NCBI RefSeq assembly: GCF_025742995.1
Contig: NZ_JAOVQM010000001.1
Coordinates: forward strand, 248,001-312,000
Length of the DNA: 64,000 bases
Reading direction: 5' to 3'
DNA from: Paracholeplasma manati
GTDB lineage: Bacteria > Bacillota_I > Bacilli_A > Acholeplasmatales > UBA5453
The notes under the pieces were generated by a model that saw only the letters and a list, made by a program, of their open reading frames with translations, searched no databases and was not told the origin of the DNA. The translations under genes and the position numbers were made by a program. Below, one piece after another: positions 52,401 to 60,868 of this stretch. Within the stretch, counting starts at the first letter, position 1; each line of letters starts with the position of its first letter.

Positions 52401-55400
52401 TATCCAGGCGCACAATTACAACTTCCAAATACCGATTCTACCTATGGTGTATCGTTATCATGGTCTACTGTTGGTGAAAACAGTGCCTATTTTAACTTAA
52501 CCACATTCACATTCGAGGATACCGAAATAGAAAGACAAATCGGCTTAGAATGTATCATCACCTATCAAGGGTTGGTGGTTACCCACGTATTTACGGTTAC
52601 CCTTAAACCAGTCACGTTCTTAACATACGCTGAGTTTGTTGCGTTAGACAACAACGAATACGCGATGATCAAAGCGGTTGTGTTAGCACATATCCCAATG
52701 ATACCTGCAACCATTGTTTCATTAGATGGCAACCCAATATTCGTGCCTAACAACAACCCGTTGAATCCAGGGGATGAAGTCGTATTGGTTGGGTATAAAC
52801 AATCTGAAATGGGTATGTACATACTCGCGAATGACCCAGATCAAGTCTTGGTTGAAATCACACAAACCGGTTTACCAATGCCTCAACCAACCGACATTCC
52901 AATCGATGTGTTCTCAACCCTACCAGGCAATGAACCGTTATATTGGTTCAAATACGTCAGACTTACGGGTATTTTACAGTTCGATCCAAACAGTGGTTAT
53001 TATTTCATCGTGAGTACACCTTACGCGATACCACTACTACCATTAGATCAAAATGGTAACCAAACATTATCTATTTATATTGGTATGCCTGTAAGCATTA
53101 CAGGATTTACAGTCATGAATTTTGACATGGGTGGCACCTTGCATATGGGCTATCTCAATATGCCAGGCGACATTCAACCCGCAGAAATTGATCCTCAGGA
53201 AAAGATTGATTTGATTTATTATCAATTACTCAATCAATTCATCCATACGTTCTATCATCCAGGCGATACCATTGAACTACCAATCACGGATAAACTTTTT
53301 GGTTCAACCATTGTTTGGCACCCTGTCAATGATTCGAACAACTACATCAATTTATCGACCGGTTTAATCAACCCAGACATCGAGGAATTCATCGCTGTTG
53401 AACTTGAAGTGGTCATCACTTTAGAAGATGTCACAGCTACGTATACCTTATTCATACACATTCAACCAGAACTTCAAACGGTTGATATCGCAACCCTTCA
53501 GTTGATGCCAATCACCGAAGTCATGATGTTTGTTCAAATCGCGTCTGAACCAGTTAATGGTTGGATGTTAGTGTGGGATGGTGTGAATTACATGGGATTG
53601 TATTCCAACCGTATGGACGTCCATCAAGGGGATATGATTCAAATTCAAGGTCAACTAATCTCCATCTACGAAAATAACTTTATTGGCGTTCAAGGCGACC
53701 CAATCATTCAAATCATTCAATATGGAGAAGTCGATACAAGTTATAAGGTATCGATGAGTATCTTCACATTCAATACCTTAGATTTAACCCTCATTCAAAA
53801 CCAATATAAAGGGATTGAATTGGTGGGTATGATTGGTTTTAATTCGACAACCAATCAATATTACATTGAAGATAGTGGTATCCAAATTCCAATCATGGCT
53901 GCGACACCGGACGGTATGATGGCCATACATATGGCGTTGAATCAAACCGTCACCATCGGTGGTTATGCGTTATTATCTTCTGGCGAAAATCATTTGTTGT
54001 TTTATAATGATCCAGACGCTTTGATGGTAAATCAAACCGATGAAACCATCGTTGAAATGGCGAAACAACACATCCTCAGTATGCATAACCGTATTTACAG
54101 ACCAGGTGAAATGGTTTATCTAGAAACAAACATTGATCCGTATTATCCAAATATTATCTATATATTGGTAAGTAGCGATACGTTGTTTGATATCAATACA
54201 GGTGCAATCAGTATGTCGATTACCGAACCAACGGATTGCATCATCGAAGTCACCATTACATATCAAACCGTGACGGTTGTGTTTGAACTCACGATTACCG
54301 TTGAACCGTTGGTATTTAGTACTGTAGAAGCCATCCAAATGGCCAACATTGGTGACGCAATGAATTTGGATGCGATCGTATTATTCAGAAGCACCGATGA
54401 AGCAATGCCATTCTTGATTGTTGGGGATGCAACAGGGTATATGCTCATTTTGGGTAAACACTACTTTGATGTGTATGACCGTGTACAGTTCCAAGGTATG
54501 GTTGTCGATTACGAAGGTGAGTTGGCGTTAAAGGTTGATGCTTATCAAACACTCTATATTTCGAGCAACAATACGCCAATGACACCAGCCGTACCGATGT
54601 CGATGTATCAAGCTACCCAAGTGGGTCCAACAGACCCTTGGGCAACTTACATCGTCATCACGGGTACAGTTTCTGAAGACATGGGTGGCATTCAATTGTA
54701 CGACGAAGACACATTAGAAGTCGTTTGGTTTAAAGACATTAATGAACATCAAGTACTCAAGGATTTTACAGGACTTAAGATTACCATCAAAGCATTCATC
54801 CATTATGACGATGTTCAAAATGAACCAGTCTTGTATTATGGTGGCGGACACAGCGGCATTCAATTGGCTTACACCACCGATGAAGAAAAGATGGCAGCCC
54901 TCATTGGTATGGGATATGAACACTTTGAATACACCATTCATCATCCATATCAACGATTGGATATGCCTGAATACTTTGACATATTTGACGCGTATTTAAC
55001 GTATGAAATCCTCGATGGTTTCGCGTATATCAATGATTATGTCATTCAGTTGGTTGAATCAACCTCAACCATTTCACTCCAAGTCACAGCCCTCATTGGT
55101 ACCTATCAAGAAGTGGTGGTTTATACCATCACCATTGAACCTTATAACATCACCAGTATGATCGATGTTTCCCTCAGAGAAGATGGTGAATTTGTTGTCA
55201 TCAGTGGTACGGTTCGTGCTTTAGATGATATGCATACTATCGTTGAAGACCCAACAGGCATGATTGTCCTAGAAGGTTTTGGTGGGTATAACATTGACGA
55301 TGTCATTTTGGTATATGGCTATGTCAATTACGTATACGGTACCGTTCAAGTGAATGCTTATGGGTATGATGCGATGGCTGCAGTCATCGGCTTCGATGAC

Positions 55401-56555
55401 AGTGATCCAACGCTTTCAACCATTTCACTTTACGATACAGGCTTACTAGATCCGAATGGAGCGAATCTCGCTTTCTATACAACCTATGAAGGCCACATTG
55501 AAAATCGTGATGGCATATTCTTCTTAACCAACGGTATTTACGATGTTCAACTCATCGAATCATCAATGATAGCACACGATGTTTTGTTGGAATTAAACCA
55601 ACAATTGGTCAGCATTCAAGTGTATTTTGTCGGTATTGAAATGTACGGAAAACTCATGATTACCGCACTATTTACCGGTGAACCATTGACGTATCAAATC
55701 TTAACGTTGACCGCCGAAGACATCACAGCAGAAATATTGAATTACGCTGTTCACGCGATGGACCACCCATATTACACGGGTGAAGTGACCAATTATCCTA
55801 TCGAACATCCGTATTTCCACGGGACCATCCAAATCATCAACGATGGTATCAACCAGTCACTCATTGGATTCAATCAAGGGTCTGTAACGGTTTCAGAAGT
55901 CACCGAAACTTATCAAACCGATATCACCATTGAAGTGACCTATATCGACATTACTTACAGTCAAAGTCTCACCATTACGCTCACCCCTTACCCAATCATT
56001 ACCCTCCAAGAAGCTCAAATGAATCACTTGGGTGAACGTGTATTCTTAAAGGTCATAATCGCTTCGATGCAATTCCATTTTGATACCATGGTCTATGTGA
56101 AAGATGCTTCTGGGTTTGGATATTTCATCACCATGACCAATGATCTACACCCATTCACAGGGGTGGAAATGATTCTATCGGGCTTTGTCTATGAACCATA
56201 CGAAGGTATGTCCTATATCGATCAAGTGGTAATCCACCAGATGTTATTACCAATACCTCTAGGGGTACCTATGGTGGTTCCAACCGAATCCTTGATCATC
56301 AATCAGGAGTTCAATGGTTCATTATTGGGTCAGTTGATTACCATTCAAGGCATATTGATGGATAATGGAGGCGAATTATATCTATCCGTACCTGGTATTC
56401 AAATCGTATTGCTCGGCAATGTGACCATCGCCTATCAAAACCTTCAAATGCAGGTTGGACAAATGGTGGAAATCACAGGTATCGTTATCGGTTATCGTAT
56501 CGACTTCTTCAATCAACAAATCATACCGATGATTGGTTACATCCCAATGGTTTAA
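49410..56555 (+). CDS. Giant repeat lipoprotein (InlB B-repeats plus Ig/OB repeats)
   Basis: A 2381-residue exported protein with signal peptide and lipobox LTAC (Cys18). About residues 25-783 hold eleven InlB B-repeat (Flg_new) modules of about 69 residues, each ending like ITLYAKWT with a central GYTFDGW. After one OB-like pair (about 784-975), five units begin near residues 975, 1262, 1544, 1824 and 2102. Each has an Ig-like module (YPG..L.LP) then two OB-fold-like modules. No enzymatic motif, LPXTG or C-terminal anchor is seen, so it is lipid-tethered. GGGGGAG precedes the ATG by six bases. An adhesin or surface scaffold is likely. Confidence 0.9.
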   Translation: MRKLLTLLAFLLIFLTACNQTAEIKITFIENGGVELEDLTIKTTDTSVTLPTPVRDGYTFDGWFTDEDLTLPFTIAALLTQSGGITLYAKWTQVLNQFTVTYQTNGGSTIAPVSYTSGETMVEPAAPTKEGYTFNGWYGDSELTQSYTFGPMPDSNLTLYAKWTINQYTITFESNGGSTVTALTGDYQTLITKPTNPIKVGYTFIDWYLEPAFTTPYVFNTMGSSNITLYAKWQINTYTVTFESNQGSAVPAILTEYNTAITQPNDPTKIGHTFGGWFSDQTMTVPFVFTTQITQNITLYAKWNINSYTMTFNSMGGSPINPVTQPYGSQITVPNPVKEGYDFAGWYTSDTYTTLYTVTTMPDGSMTVYAKWTASPYTITFDSNGGTAVTAISANYNDVVTKPENPTKMGHTFEDWYSDSALTTTFVFNTMPVGGATLFAKWTVNEYTITFVVSGGTEITPMVAGYDTVITAPTTTKPGYVFQGWYTEAELNNAYTFDKMGASDITLYAKWQPLQYSIQFMSNGGSNVDTIYGILDETITKPEDPTKQGYTFDGWYTESVFTSLFVWDKMPLEGATLYAKWTINTYTLTYIIEGSLIPQEIAYQSEITFMTPPEVEGYTFVGWLENSEPFILTLMPDRDVTILPKYEVNYYTISFGNITKDPISVKYADPIAIVEPNAPMGYAFTGWYVDEFFLTEFEGTHMPAKDIVLYAQFEALAVSLYLHVDALEVNTLLIGYGDVYKPNEPFKEGYQFLGWYLEDTYMTRMYDVEMGLDPIHLYAKWQIDEGYDLIETILVSQPSESVNVKGIISYIFERPGFPGFYLYDGTGNIFVLASPALFVVGDVIEFDASYDNFENTPQLINPTGMILSMGSFDMPAVETIEFDDVMRMDESNPYVYGQMVTMEAFLGYGMGGFYLQAPFSDERIMINYRSIVDDSILMPYINQTVRIDVIIHDYQGMANLWHVAYIGNSINPVTYTPEDIVNQVIQLGIENLEGKSFYPGAQLQLPNTDSTYGVSLSWSTVGENSAYFNLTTFTFEDTEIERQIGLECIITYQGLVVTHVFTVTLKPVTFLTYAEFVALDNNEYAMIKAVVLAHIPMIPATIVSLDGNPIFVPNNNPLNPGDEVVLVGYKQSEMGMYILANDPDQVLVEITQTGLPMPQPTDIPIDVFSTLPGNEPLYWFKYVRLTGILQFDPNSGYYFIVSTPYAIPLLPLDQNGNQTLSIYIGMPVSITGFTVMNFDMGGTLHMGYLNMPGDIQPAEIDPQEKIDLIYYQLLNQFIHTFYHPGDTIELPITDKLFGSTIVWHPVNDSNNYINLSTGLINPDIEEFIAVELEVVITLEDVTATYTLFIHIQPELQTVDIATLQLMPITEVMMFVQIASEPVNGWMLVWDGVNYMGLYSNRMDVHQGDMIQIQGQLISIYENNFIGVQGDPIIQIIQYGEVDTSYKVSMSIFTFNTLDLTLIQNQYKGIELVGMIGFNSTTNQYYIEDSGIQIPIMAATPDGMMAIHMALNQTVTIGGYALLSSGENHLLFYNDPDALMVNQTDETIVEMAKQHILSMHNRIYRPGEMVYLETNIDPYYPNIIYILVSSDTLFDINTGAISMSITEPTDCIIEVTITYQTVTVVFELTITVEPLVFSTVEAIQMANIGDAMNLDAIVLFRSTDEAMPFLIVGDATGYMLILGKHYFDVYDRVQFQGMVVDYEGELALKVDAYQTLYISSNNTPMTPAVPMSMYQATQVGPTDPWATYIVITGTVSEDMGGIQLYDEDTLEVVWFKDINEHQVLKDFTGLKITIKAFIHYDDVQNEPVLYYGGGHSGIQLAYTTDEEKMAALIGMGYEHFEYTIHHPYQRLDMPEYFDIFDAYLTYEILDGFAYINDYVIQLVESTSTISLQVTALIGTYQEVVVYTITIEPYNITSMIDVSLREDGEFVVISGTVRALDDMHTIVEDPTGMIVLEGFGGYNIDDVILVYGYVNYVYGTVQVNAYGYDAMAAVIGFDDSDPTLSTISLYDTGLLDPNGANLAFYTTYEGHIENRDGIFFLTNGIYDVQLIESSMIAHDVLLELNQQLVSIQVYFVGIEMYGKLMITALFTGEPLTYQILTLTAEDITAEILNYAVHAMDHPYYTGEVTNYPIEHPYFHGTIQIINDGINQSLIGFNQGSVTVSEVTETYQTDITIEVTYIDITYSQSLTITLTPYPIITLQEAQMNHLGERVFLKVIIASMQFHFDTMVYVKDASGFGYFITMTNDLHPFTGVEMILSGFVYEPYEGMSYIDQVVIHQMLLPIPLGVPMVVPTESLIINQEFNGSLLGQLITIQGILMDNGGELYLSVPGIQIVLLGNVTIAYQNLQMQVGQMVEITGIVIGYRIDFFNQQIIPMIGYIPMV
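49482..51760 (+). repeat. Tandem InlB B-repeat (Flg_new) coding array, about 11 units
   Basis: About eleven in-frame units of some 207 bases encode GY-x-F-x-GW ... LYAKW modules. Units one to eight are well conserved, and units nine and ten are diverged (ILPKYE and LYAQFE instead of LYAKW). Eleven returns to LYAKW. Confidence 0.85.
52333..56530 (+). repeat. Five Ig-OB-OB super-repeats of about 280 codons
   Basis: Units start near 52333, 53196, 54040, 54880 and 55715 (spacing about 280 codons). Each starts with a helix leading to an H/Y-x-P-G motif, then an Ig-like domain, then two OB-like domains with a G-x-I/V opening strand. Sequence identity between units is low, so this is an old duplication. 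Confidence 0.65.
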
Positions 56556-56572
56556 CCCAAATAAATGGATGG

Positions 56573-56604
56573 ATACGACCTCAACCCAGAGGTCGTATTT
56601 TTTC
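56573..56604 (+). terminator. Terminator of the giant lipoprotein
   Basis: The ten-base stem ATACGACCTC/GAGGTCGTAT (56573-56582 with 56589-56598) is followed by TTTTTTC. Confidence 0.92.
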
Positions 56605-56623
56605 TTTGCCAACCGGTCATCTA

Positions 56624-56652
56624 TTTACTTTAACTGAAAAACAGGTTATAAT
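56624..56652 (+). promoter_or_regulatory. serS T-box promoter
   Basis: TTTACT (56624-56629), 17-base spacer, TATAAT (56647-56652), just upstream of the T-box leader. Confidence 0.75.
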
Positions 56653-56659
56653 TAAACCA

Positions 56660-56880
56660 AATCGATGACTGAACCGTAATATAGTGACTATTTTCAGCGA
56701 GTGGGTGGTTGGTGTGAACCCATAAGTACTATATGAATTCCACTCAGGAGAGGTGCTAATCCCACCCGCTGACAAGCGTTAAAATGTTTAAGTGCTATCT
56801 GTAGGTACAGGTAGAATTAAGGTGGTACCGCGACTATTTCGTCCTTAAGAATGCAAATTCTTTTGGACTTTTTTTTCTAA
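56660..56880 (+). ncRNA. T-box riboswitch of serS
   Basis: The leader has the T-box antiterminator sequence AAGGTGGTACCGCG (56819-56832) and a terminator hairpin GTCC/GGAC with inner AGAAT/ATTCT (56841-56868), then a T run. In stem I, ATATAGT pairs with ACTATAT and a lower CTGA/TCAG helix frames a loop reading GAATTCCAC. UCC (56739-56741), a serine codon followed by A, is the likely specifier. Uncharged tRNA-Ser with GGA anticodon would switch on serS. It fills the gap 56556-56896 together with the promoter and the upstream terminator. Confidence 0.93.
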
Positions 56881-56896
56881 CAAAGGGGGACAAATC

Positions 56897-58174
56897 ATGT
56901 TAGATATTAAATGGATTAGAGAAAATCTCGATGAAGCAATCGACAGACTGAACACCAGAGGTGGTGACTTCAGTTATTTAAGAGAAGTTGTACAAAAAGA
57001 CGAAGAAAGAAGAAACCTAATTTCAACAGTCGAAAAACTAAAAAGCGAACGCAATACCAAATCCAAAGAGATTGGTTTATTGGCTAAAAAAGGTGTAGAT
57101 ACCGAAGCGATCAAAGACCAAGTGAGACAAATTGGCGAACAAATCAAATTAGACGATGAAAAAATCGCCGAAATCGACGCTTATATTTTAGAAAAACTCC
57201 TCATCACACCAAACATCCCATCGAAAACCACACCGATCGGGATTGATGATAAAGACAATGTCTTGATTAGAGACTGGGGTACACCTAAAGAATTCACATT
57301 TCCAATCAAAGACCACGCGGATTTGGGTGAAAAGTTGGGTGTTTTAGATTTCCAAAGAGCAGCTAAGATTACCGGTGCTCGTTTCGTCATCGATAGAGGT
57401 ATGGGGGCACGTTTAGAACGTTCCTTAATCCAATTCATGATGGATTTACACTCAGAAGACCATGGGTATACCGAGATTATGCCACCATATTTGATCAATG
57501 AAGCATCGATGTATGCCACAGGCCAATTCCCTAAATTCAAAGCGGATTCCTATAAAGTAACATCAGATGAAGATACATGGTATTTAAACCCAACCGCGGA
57601 AGTACCAACCATCAACATGTATCGTGATGAAATCATCGATGGTGATTTATTACCACTTAAGTTTGTTTCCTATACCACTGCATTTAGAAGTGAAGCGGGT
57701 TCTGCAGGTAGAGATACCAAAGGGATTTTGAGACAACATCAATTCAATAAAGTGGAACTCATCAAATTTACCAAACCAGAAGATTCTTATGCAGAACTTG
57801 AAAAGATGTTAAAGAACTCTGAGAAAGTCTTACAACTCTTGAAGTTACCTTATCGTGTGGTTGCGTTATCGACAGGTGATATGGGCTTTGGTATGGCGAA
57901 GACATACGACATTGAAGTATGGATTCCTAGCCAAAACACCTATCGAGAAATTGGTTCGATTTCCAATGCTGAAGATTATCAAGCGAGACGCGGAAACATT
58001 CGTTTCAAACGTACGAAAGACGCGAAGACCGAATATGTTCATACCTTGAATGGATCTGGTTTAGCTGTTGGTAGAACAATGATCGCCATTATGGAGAATT
58101 ATCAAAACGAAGACGGAACAATCACTGTACCGGATGTGCTTGTACAGTACATGCATACGACCGTCATCAAGTAA
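56897..58174 (+). CDS. serS: Seryl-tRNA synthetase
   Basis: A class IIa synthetase, 425 residues. The N-terminal antiparallel coiled coil (about 30-105, with [14 protein letters not shown]) grips the long variable arm of tRNA-Ser. The catalytic domain has motif 1 around LIQFMMDLH, motif 2 [25 protein letters not shown] and motif 3 [19 protein letters not shown]. It is controlled by the T-box leader just upstream, with GGGGG at the ribosome site. Confidence 0.98.
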   Translation: MLDIKWIRENLDEAIDRLNTRGGDFSYLREVVQKDEERRNLISTVEKLKSERNTKSKEIGLLAKKGVDTEAIKDQVRQIGEQIKLDDEKIAEIDAYILEKLLITPNIPSKTTPIGIDDKDNVLIRDWGTPKEFTFPIKDHADLGEKLGVLDFQRAAKITGARFVIDRGMGARLERSLIQFMMDLHSEDHGYTEIMPPYLINEASMYATGQFPKFKADSYKVTSDEDTWYLNPTAEVPTINMYRDEIIDGDLLPLKFVSYTTAFRSEAGSAGRDTKGILRQHQFNKVELIKFTKPEDSYAELEKMLKNSEKVLQLLKLPYRVVALSTGDMGFGMAKTYDIEVWIPSQNTYREIGSISNAEDYQARRGNIRFKRTKDAKTEYVHTLNGSGLAVGRTMIAIMENYQNEDGTITVPDVLVQYMHTTVIK

Positions 58175-58219
58175 CACAAAAATCCATAATTATGTGATAA
58201 TTTACCCATAATTTATAGA

Positions 58220-58225
58220 TATAAT
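58220..58225 (+). promoter_or_regulatory. Candidate promoter -10 before the response regulator
   Basis: TATAAT at 58220-58225. A second TATAAT occurs at 58269-58274. Neither has a good -35. The first would transcribe through the hairpin at 58276-58300. Confidence 0.35.
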
Positions 58226-58275
58226 GTGTACATACTGATAACTTATTTTTTCTCCTACCTTCCTATGTTATAATG

Positions 58276-58315
58276 AAAGTGCCTTAAAAAGGGGCACTTT
58301 CTTTATTTTTTTGGA
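58276..58315 (+). terminator. Terminator after serS or attenuator before the two-component genes
   Basis: AAAGTGCC/GGCACTTT (58276-58283 with 58293-58300) is followed by CTTTATTTTTTT. It is only about 25 bases before the response-regulator start, so it may end serS mRNA or attenuate the downstream operon. Confidence 0.8.
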
Positions 58316-58324
58316 GGTTAAACC

Positions 58325-58978
58325 ATGAAAATTTACTATGTAGAAGATGAACAAGACTTAGCTTCGATCATTAAAAAGTACTTGATCAAAGAAGGTTATG
58401 AAGTCTCATTATTTGAATCTGGTGAAGACGCGATGACCCACGTGGCGGATGATATCGACCTATGGATTTTAGACATCATGCTCACCGGGGATATCAATGG
58501 TTATGATCTAATCGCGGCCATCAAAGAAAAGAATCCGAAAGTGTCGGTTATTTTTACCTCTGCGCGTGACCACGATTTAGATAAGATCAGAGGTCTTGAA
58601 TTGGGTTCAGATGATTATCTTGCAAAACCATATTCACCAAGAGAACTCATCTTAAGGGTAAAAGCCATTTTAAGAAGAGCGAATCGTGTCAGCCCGAACT
58701 TACTCAAATACGATAGTTATGAAATCAACATTGAAAAACGTATCATCAAGGAAAACGATCAAGTGATTGAACTCACCAATAAAGAATTTGAATTGATGTT
58801 GTTCTTTGTCGAAAATAAAAACCAAGCATTCTCCAGAGAACAAATTCTCGCCCATGTTTGGGGTCAAGATTATTATGGATCCGATAGAGTCGTCGATGAC
58901 TTGTTGAGAAGACTTAGACAAAAGATGCCGAATCTCATGATTGAAACCATCTATGGTTATGGATACCGATTGTTATAA
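58325..58978 (+). CDS. OmpR-family response regulator
   Basis: A DNA-binding response regulator, 217 residues. The receiver domain (1-115) has the acidic pair Glu7/Asp8, the phosphoacceptor Asp50 (LWILDIML), the switch Ser/Thr in FTSARD and the Lys in LAKPYSP. A winged-helix Trans_reg_C domain follows (ELTNKEFELMLFF ... DRVVDDLLRRLRQK ... TIYGYGYRLL). The stop overlaps the kinase start (TAATG). A GGAGG site lies before the ATG. Targets are unknown. Confidence 0.95.
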   Translation: MKIYYVEDEQDLASIIKKYLIKEGYEVSLFESGEDAMTHVADDIDLWILDIMLTGDINGYDLIAAIKEKNPKVSVIFTSARDHDLDKIRGLELGSDDYLAKPYSPRELILRVKAILRRANRVSPNLLKYDSYEINIEKRIIKENDQVIELTNKEFELMLFFVENKNQAFSREQILAHVWGQDYYGSDRVVDDLLRRLRQKMPNLMIETIYGYGYRLL

Positions 58979-60300
58979 TGAAAAAGTTTAAGCTGTCGAC
59001 TCAAGTAGTCATTCTATTTACGACAGTCACCATTTTATCCTCGATGATCTTTGGGTATATTTCCTGGCGAAATTACCAAACCGTCTATTTAGGATTGGCC
59101 CGTAACCAAGTAGAAACCTACTTAGAAGCGAGCATTGAATTGCCTAAGGATCGAGAAGATTATTTAGGCTACATCCTCGTGACTGTCAACCGGGTTTCCA
59201 CGTTCCGTGCGGACGTGACAAACCGCATTGTATCGCCAAATGCCAACGCGATGTTGGATGGTGATATCGAACGCATTAACCGTATCATTGAAGCTGCTTA
59301 TTTAGGTGATTTTATCTATAGCGACTCTACAGGTATCTATTATTTAGACATACAAGAACGTTTGATTATTGATACAGAAACTTCAGAATACATGATCGCT
59401 GTGATGGACAATTCCTACATCGATTCAATCAAAGCATCCACCATGCGTGAAGAAGTATTGACCACATTCTTAGGAACTTTCTTGTCCTTCGCCATCATCG
59501 TCTTTATTGGGAATACCATCATCGCGATGTGGAGTAGACAAACCGCAGCACGCATCAGACACATTCAAAAAGAAGTCAGTACATTCAATAAAACAGGTTA
59601 TGAAAATAAAGTCCATCTCGATGGTGAGGATGAAATCGCAGAACTCGCGAGAAGCGTTGAAGATTTACGTTTAGAAATTCGCGAGAATGAAAAAACCAAA
59701 CAAGAGATGTTTCAAAACGTGTCTCATGACTTAAAAACACCGATTTCAGTCATTCAATCCTACGCAGAAGCGATGATGGATGGCACAACCGACGTTGGAG
59801 ATGCGAAAATCATCATCAAACAAACCGAAAAACTCCAATCTAAAGTACGTATGTTGTTGGAACTCAATAAGATCAACAACATCGAAATGAACCATACACT
59901 CGAAGAAGTGAATATGAAAGATATCATCATCAATGTCATCCAAAACAACAAACACCGCTTTGGTTCAGTTGAAGTGATTACCGATTTAGATCACTCGAAA
60001 TACATTGGGGTTAAAGAATATTTTTACACATCCGTTGAAAATTTGATTGATAACGCGATTCGTTACGCGAAAACAAAAATCGTTATTACAATGAAAAACG
60101 GGACCTTATCGTTCTATAACGACGGCCCCGCAATTGAAGACAAATACATTAAAGATGGATTCAAGCCTTATGAAAAAGGTTCAAAAGGCCAGTTTGGTAT
60201 AGGTATGTCCATCGTCCAGAAGACGTTCAATCGATTTGGCTTTTCGCTGTCGGTTGAAAATGTGGATAATGGCGTCAAATTCACGATAAAGAAGCTTTAA
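58978..60300 (+). CDS. Sensor histidine kinase
   Basis: A membrane kinase of 440 residues paired with the regulator just upstream. TM1 is at about 8-28, then an extracellular sensor of about 135 residues, TM2 at about 165-185, and a HAMP-like linker (HIQKEVSTFNKTGYE). The H-box is FQNVSHDLKTPISVIQSY with His250. The ATPase boxes are N (ENLIDNAIRYAK), a short G1 region (SFYNDGPAI) and G2 (KGQFGIGMSIVQK). Its 3' end overlaps the convergent HIT gene by 20 bases. The signal sensed is unknown. Confidence 0.93.
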   Translation: MKKFKLSTQVVILFTTVTILSSMIFGYISWRNYQTVYLGLARNQVETYLEASIELPKDREDYLGYILVTVNRVSTFRADVTNRIVSPNANAMLDGDIERINRIIEAAYLGDFIYSDSTGIYYLDIQERLIIDTETSEYMIAVMDNSYIDSIKASTMREEVLTTFLGTFLSFAIIVFIGNTIIAMWSRQTAARIRHIQKEVSTFNKTGYENKVHLDGEDEIAELARSVEDLRLEIRENEKTKQEMFQNVSHDLKTPISVIQSYAEAMMDGTTDVGDAKIIIKQTEKLQSKVRMLLELNKINNIEMNHTLEEVNMKDIIINVIQNNKHRFGSVEVITDLDHSKYIGVKEYFYTSVENLIDNAIRYAKTKIVITMKNGTLSFYNDGPAIEDKYIKDGFKPYEKGSKGQFGIGMSIVQKTFNRFGFSLSVENVDNGVKFTIKKL

Positions 60301-60700
60301 TGGCTTCTTTTCTTTTTTCGAAGTCTTGTTTCGAAATTTCATTCACGTGGTTGACCATCTTCATGTTTACCAAGTCATCACCTTGGTAGCGTGGAATCAA
60401 GTGGATATGAAAGTGAAAAACGCTTTGTGAAGCGAAAGCACCGTTGTTACTTAAGATGTTTAACCCTTCAGGATTGAACGCTTTTTGAATGGCTTTCGCA
60501 ACCTTAGTAGCCACTTCAAAGACTTTTCCTGAGAGTGCTTCTGGCATATCGAAAATCGTCTCATATTGTACCTTAGGGACGACCAATGTATGTCCTTTTG
60601 TAGCTTGAGTGATATCTAAGAATGCGATGACGAATTCGTCTTCGTACACGATGTGGGCAGGGATTTCTCTTTTAATGATTTTACTGAATACAGATTCCAT
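60281..60700 (-). CDS. HIT-family nucleotide hydrolase/transferase
   Basis: A histidine-triad protein of 139 residues, like Bacillus Hit/HinT. HFHIHLIPR (about residues 94-102) is the HxHxH catalytic triad, and the N-terminal FSKIIKREIPAHIVYEDE and KGHTLVVPK are family hallmarks. HinT enzymes cleave adenosine phosphoramidates. It is transcribed leftward against its neighbours and overlaps the kinase gene's end. Confidence 0.95.
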   Translation of the reverse strand: MESVFSKIIKREIPAHIVYEDEFVIAFLDITQATKGHTLVVPKVQYETIFDMPEALSGKVFEVATKVAKAIQKAFNPEGLNILSNNGAFASQSVFHFHIHLIPRYQGDDLVNMKMVNHVNEISKQDFEKRKEAIKASLS

Positions 60701-60815
60701 ATGTTTTTTCCTCGTTTCTTTACTTATATTATATCATAATCAACCCATCAAGAAAGGTCTAGCTTGTGGGTATAAATTTAACCTGAATTATTGTTCACAT
60801 TGTAAGGGCTACTGG

Positions 60816-60844
60816 TTGTTTTATAAAACAAAGGATGCTATAAT
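60816..60844 (+). promoter_or_regulatory. pduL promoter
   Basis: TTGTTT (60816-60821), 17-base spacer ending TGC, TATAAT (60839-60844). Confidence 0.75.
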
Positions 60845-60868
60845 GTAGCAGTAATGGAGGATTATCAT

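Noticed and set aside
52774-53013. Alternate-frame open reading frames within the giant lipoprotein gene
   Set aside because: Shadow frames of a repetitive gene, with no ribosome site or recognisable product.
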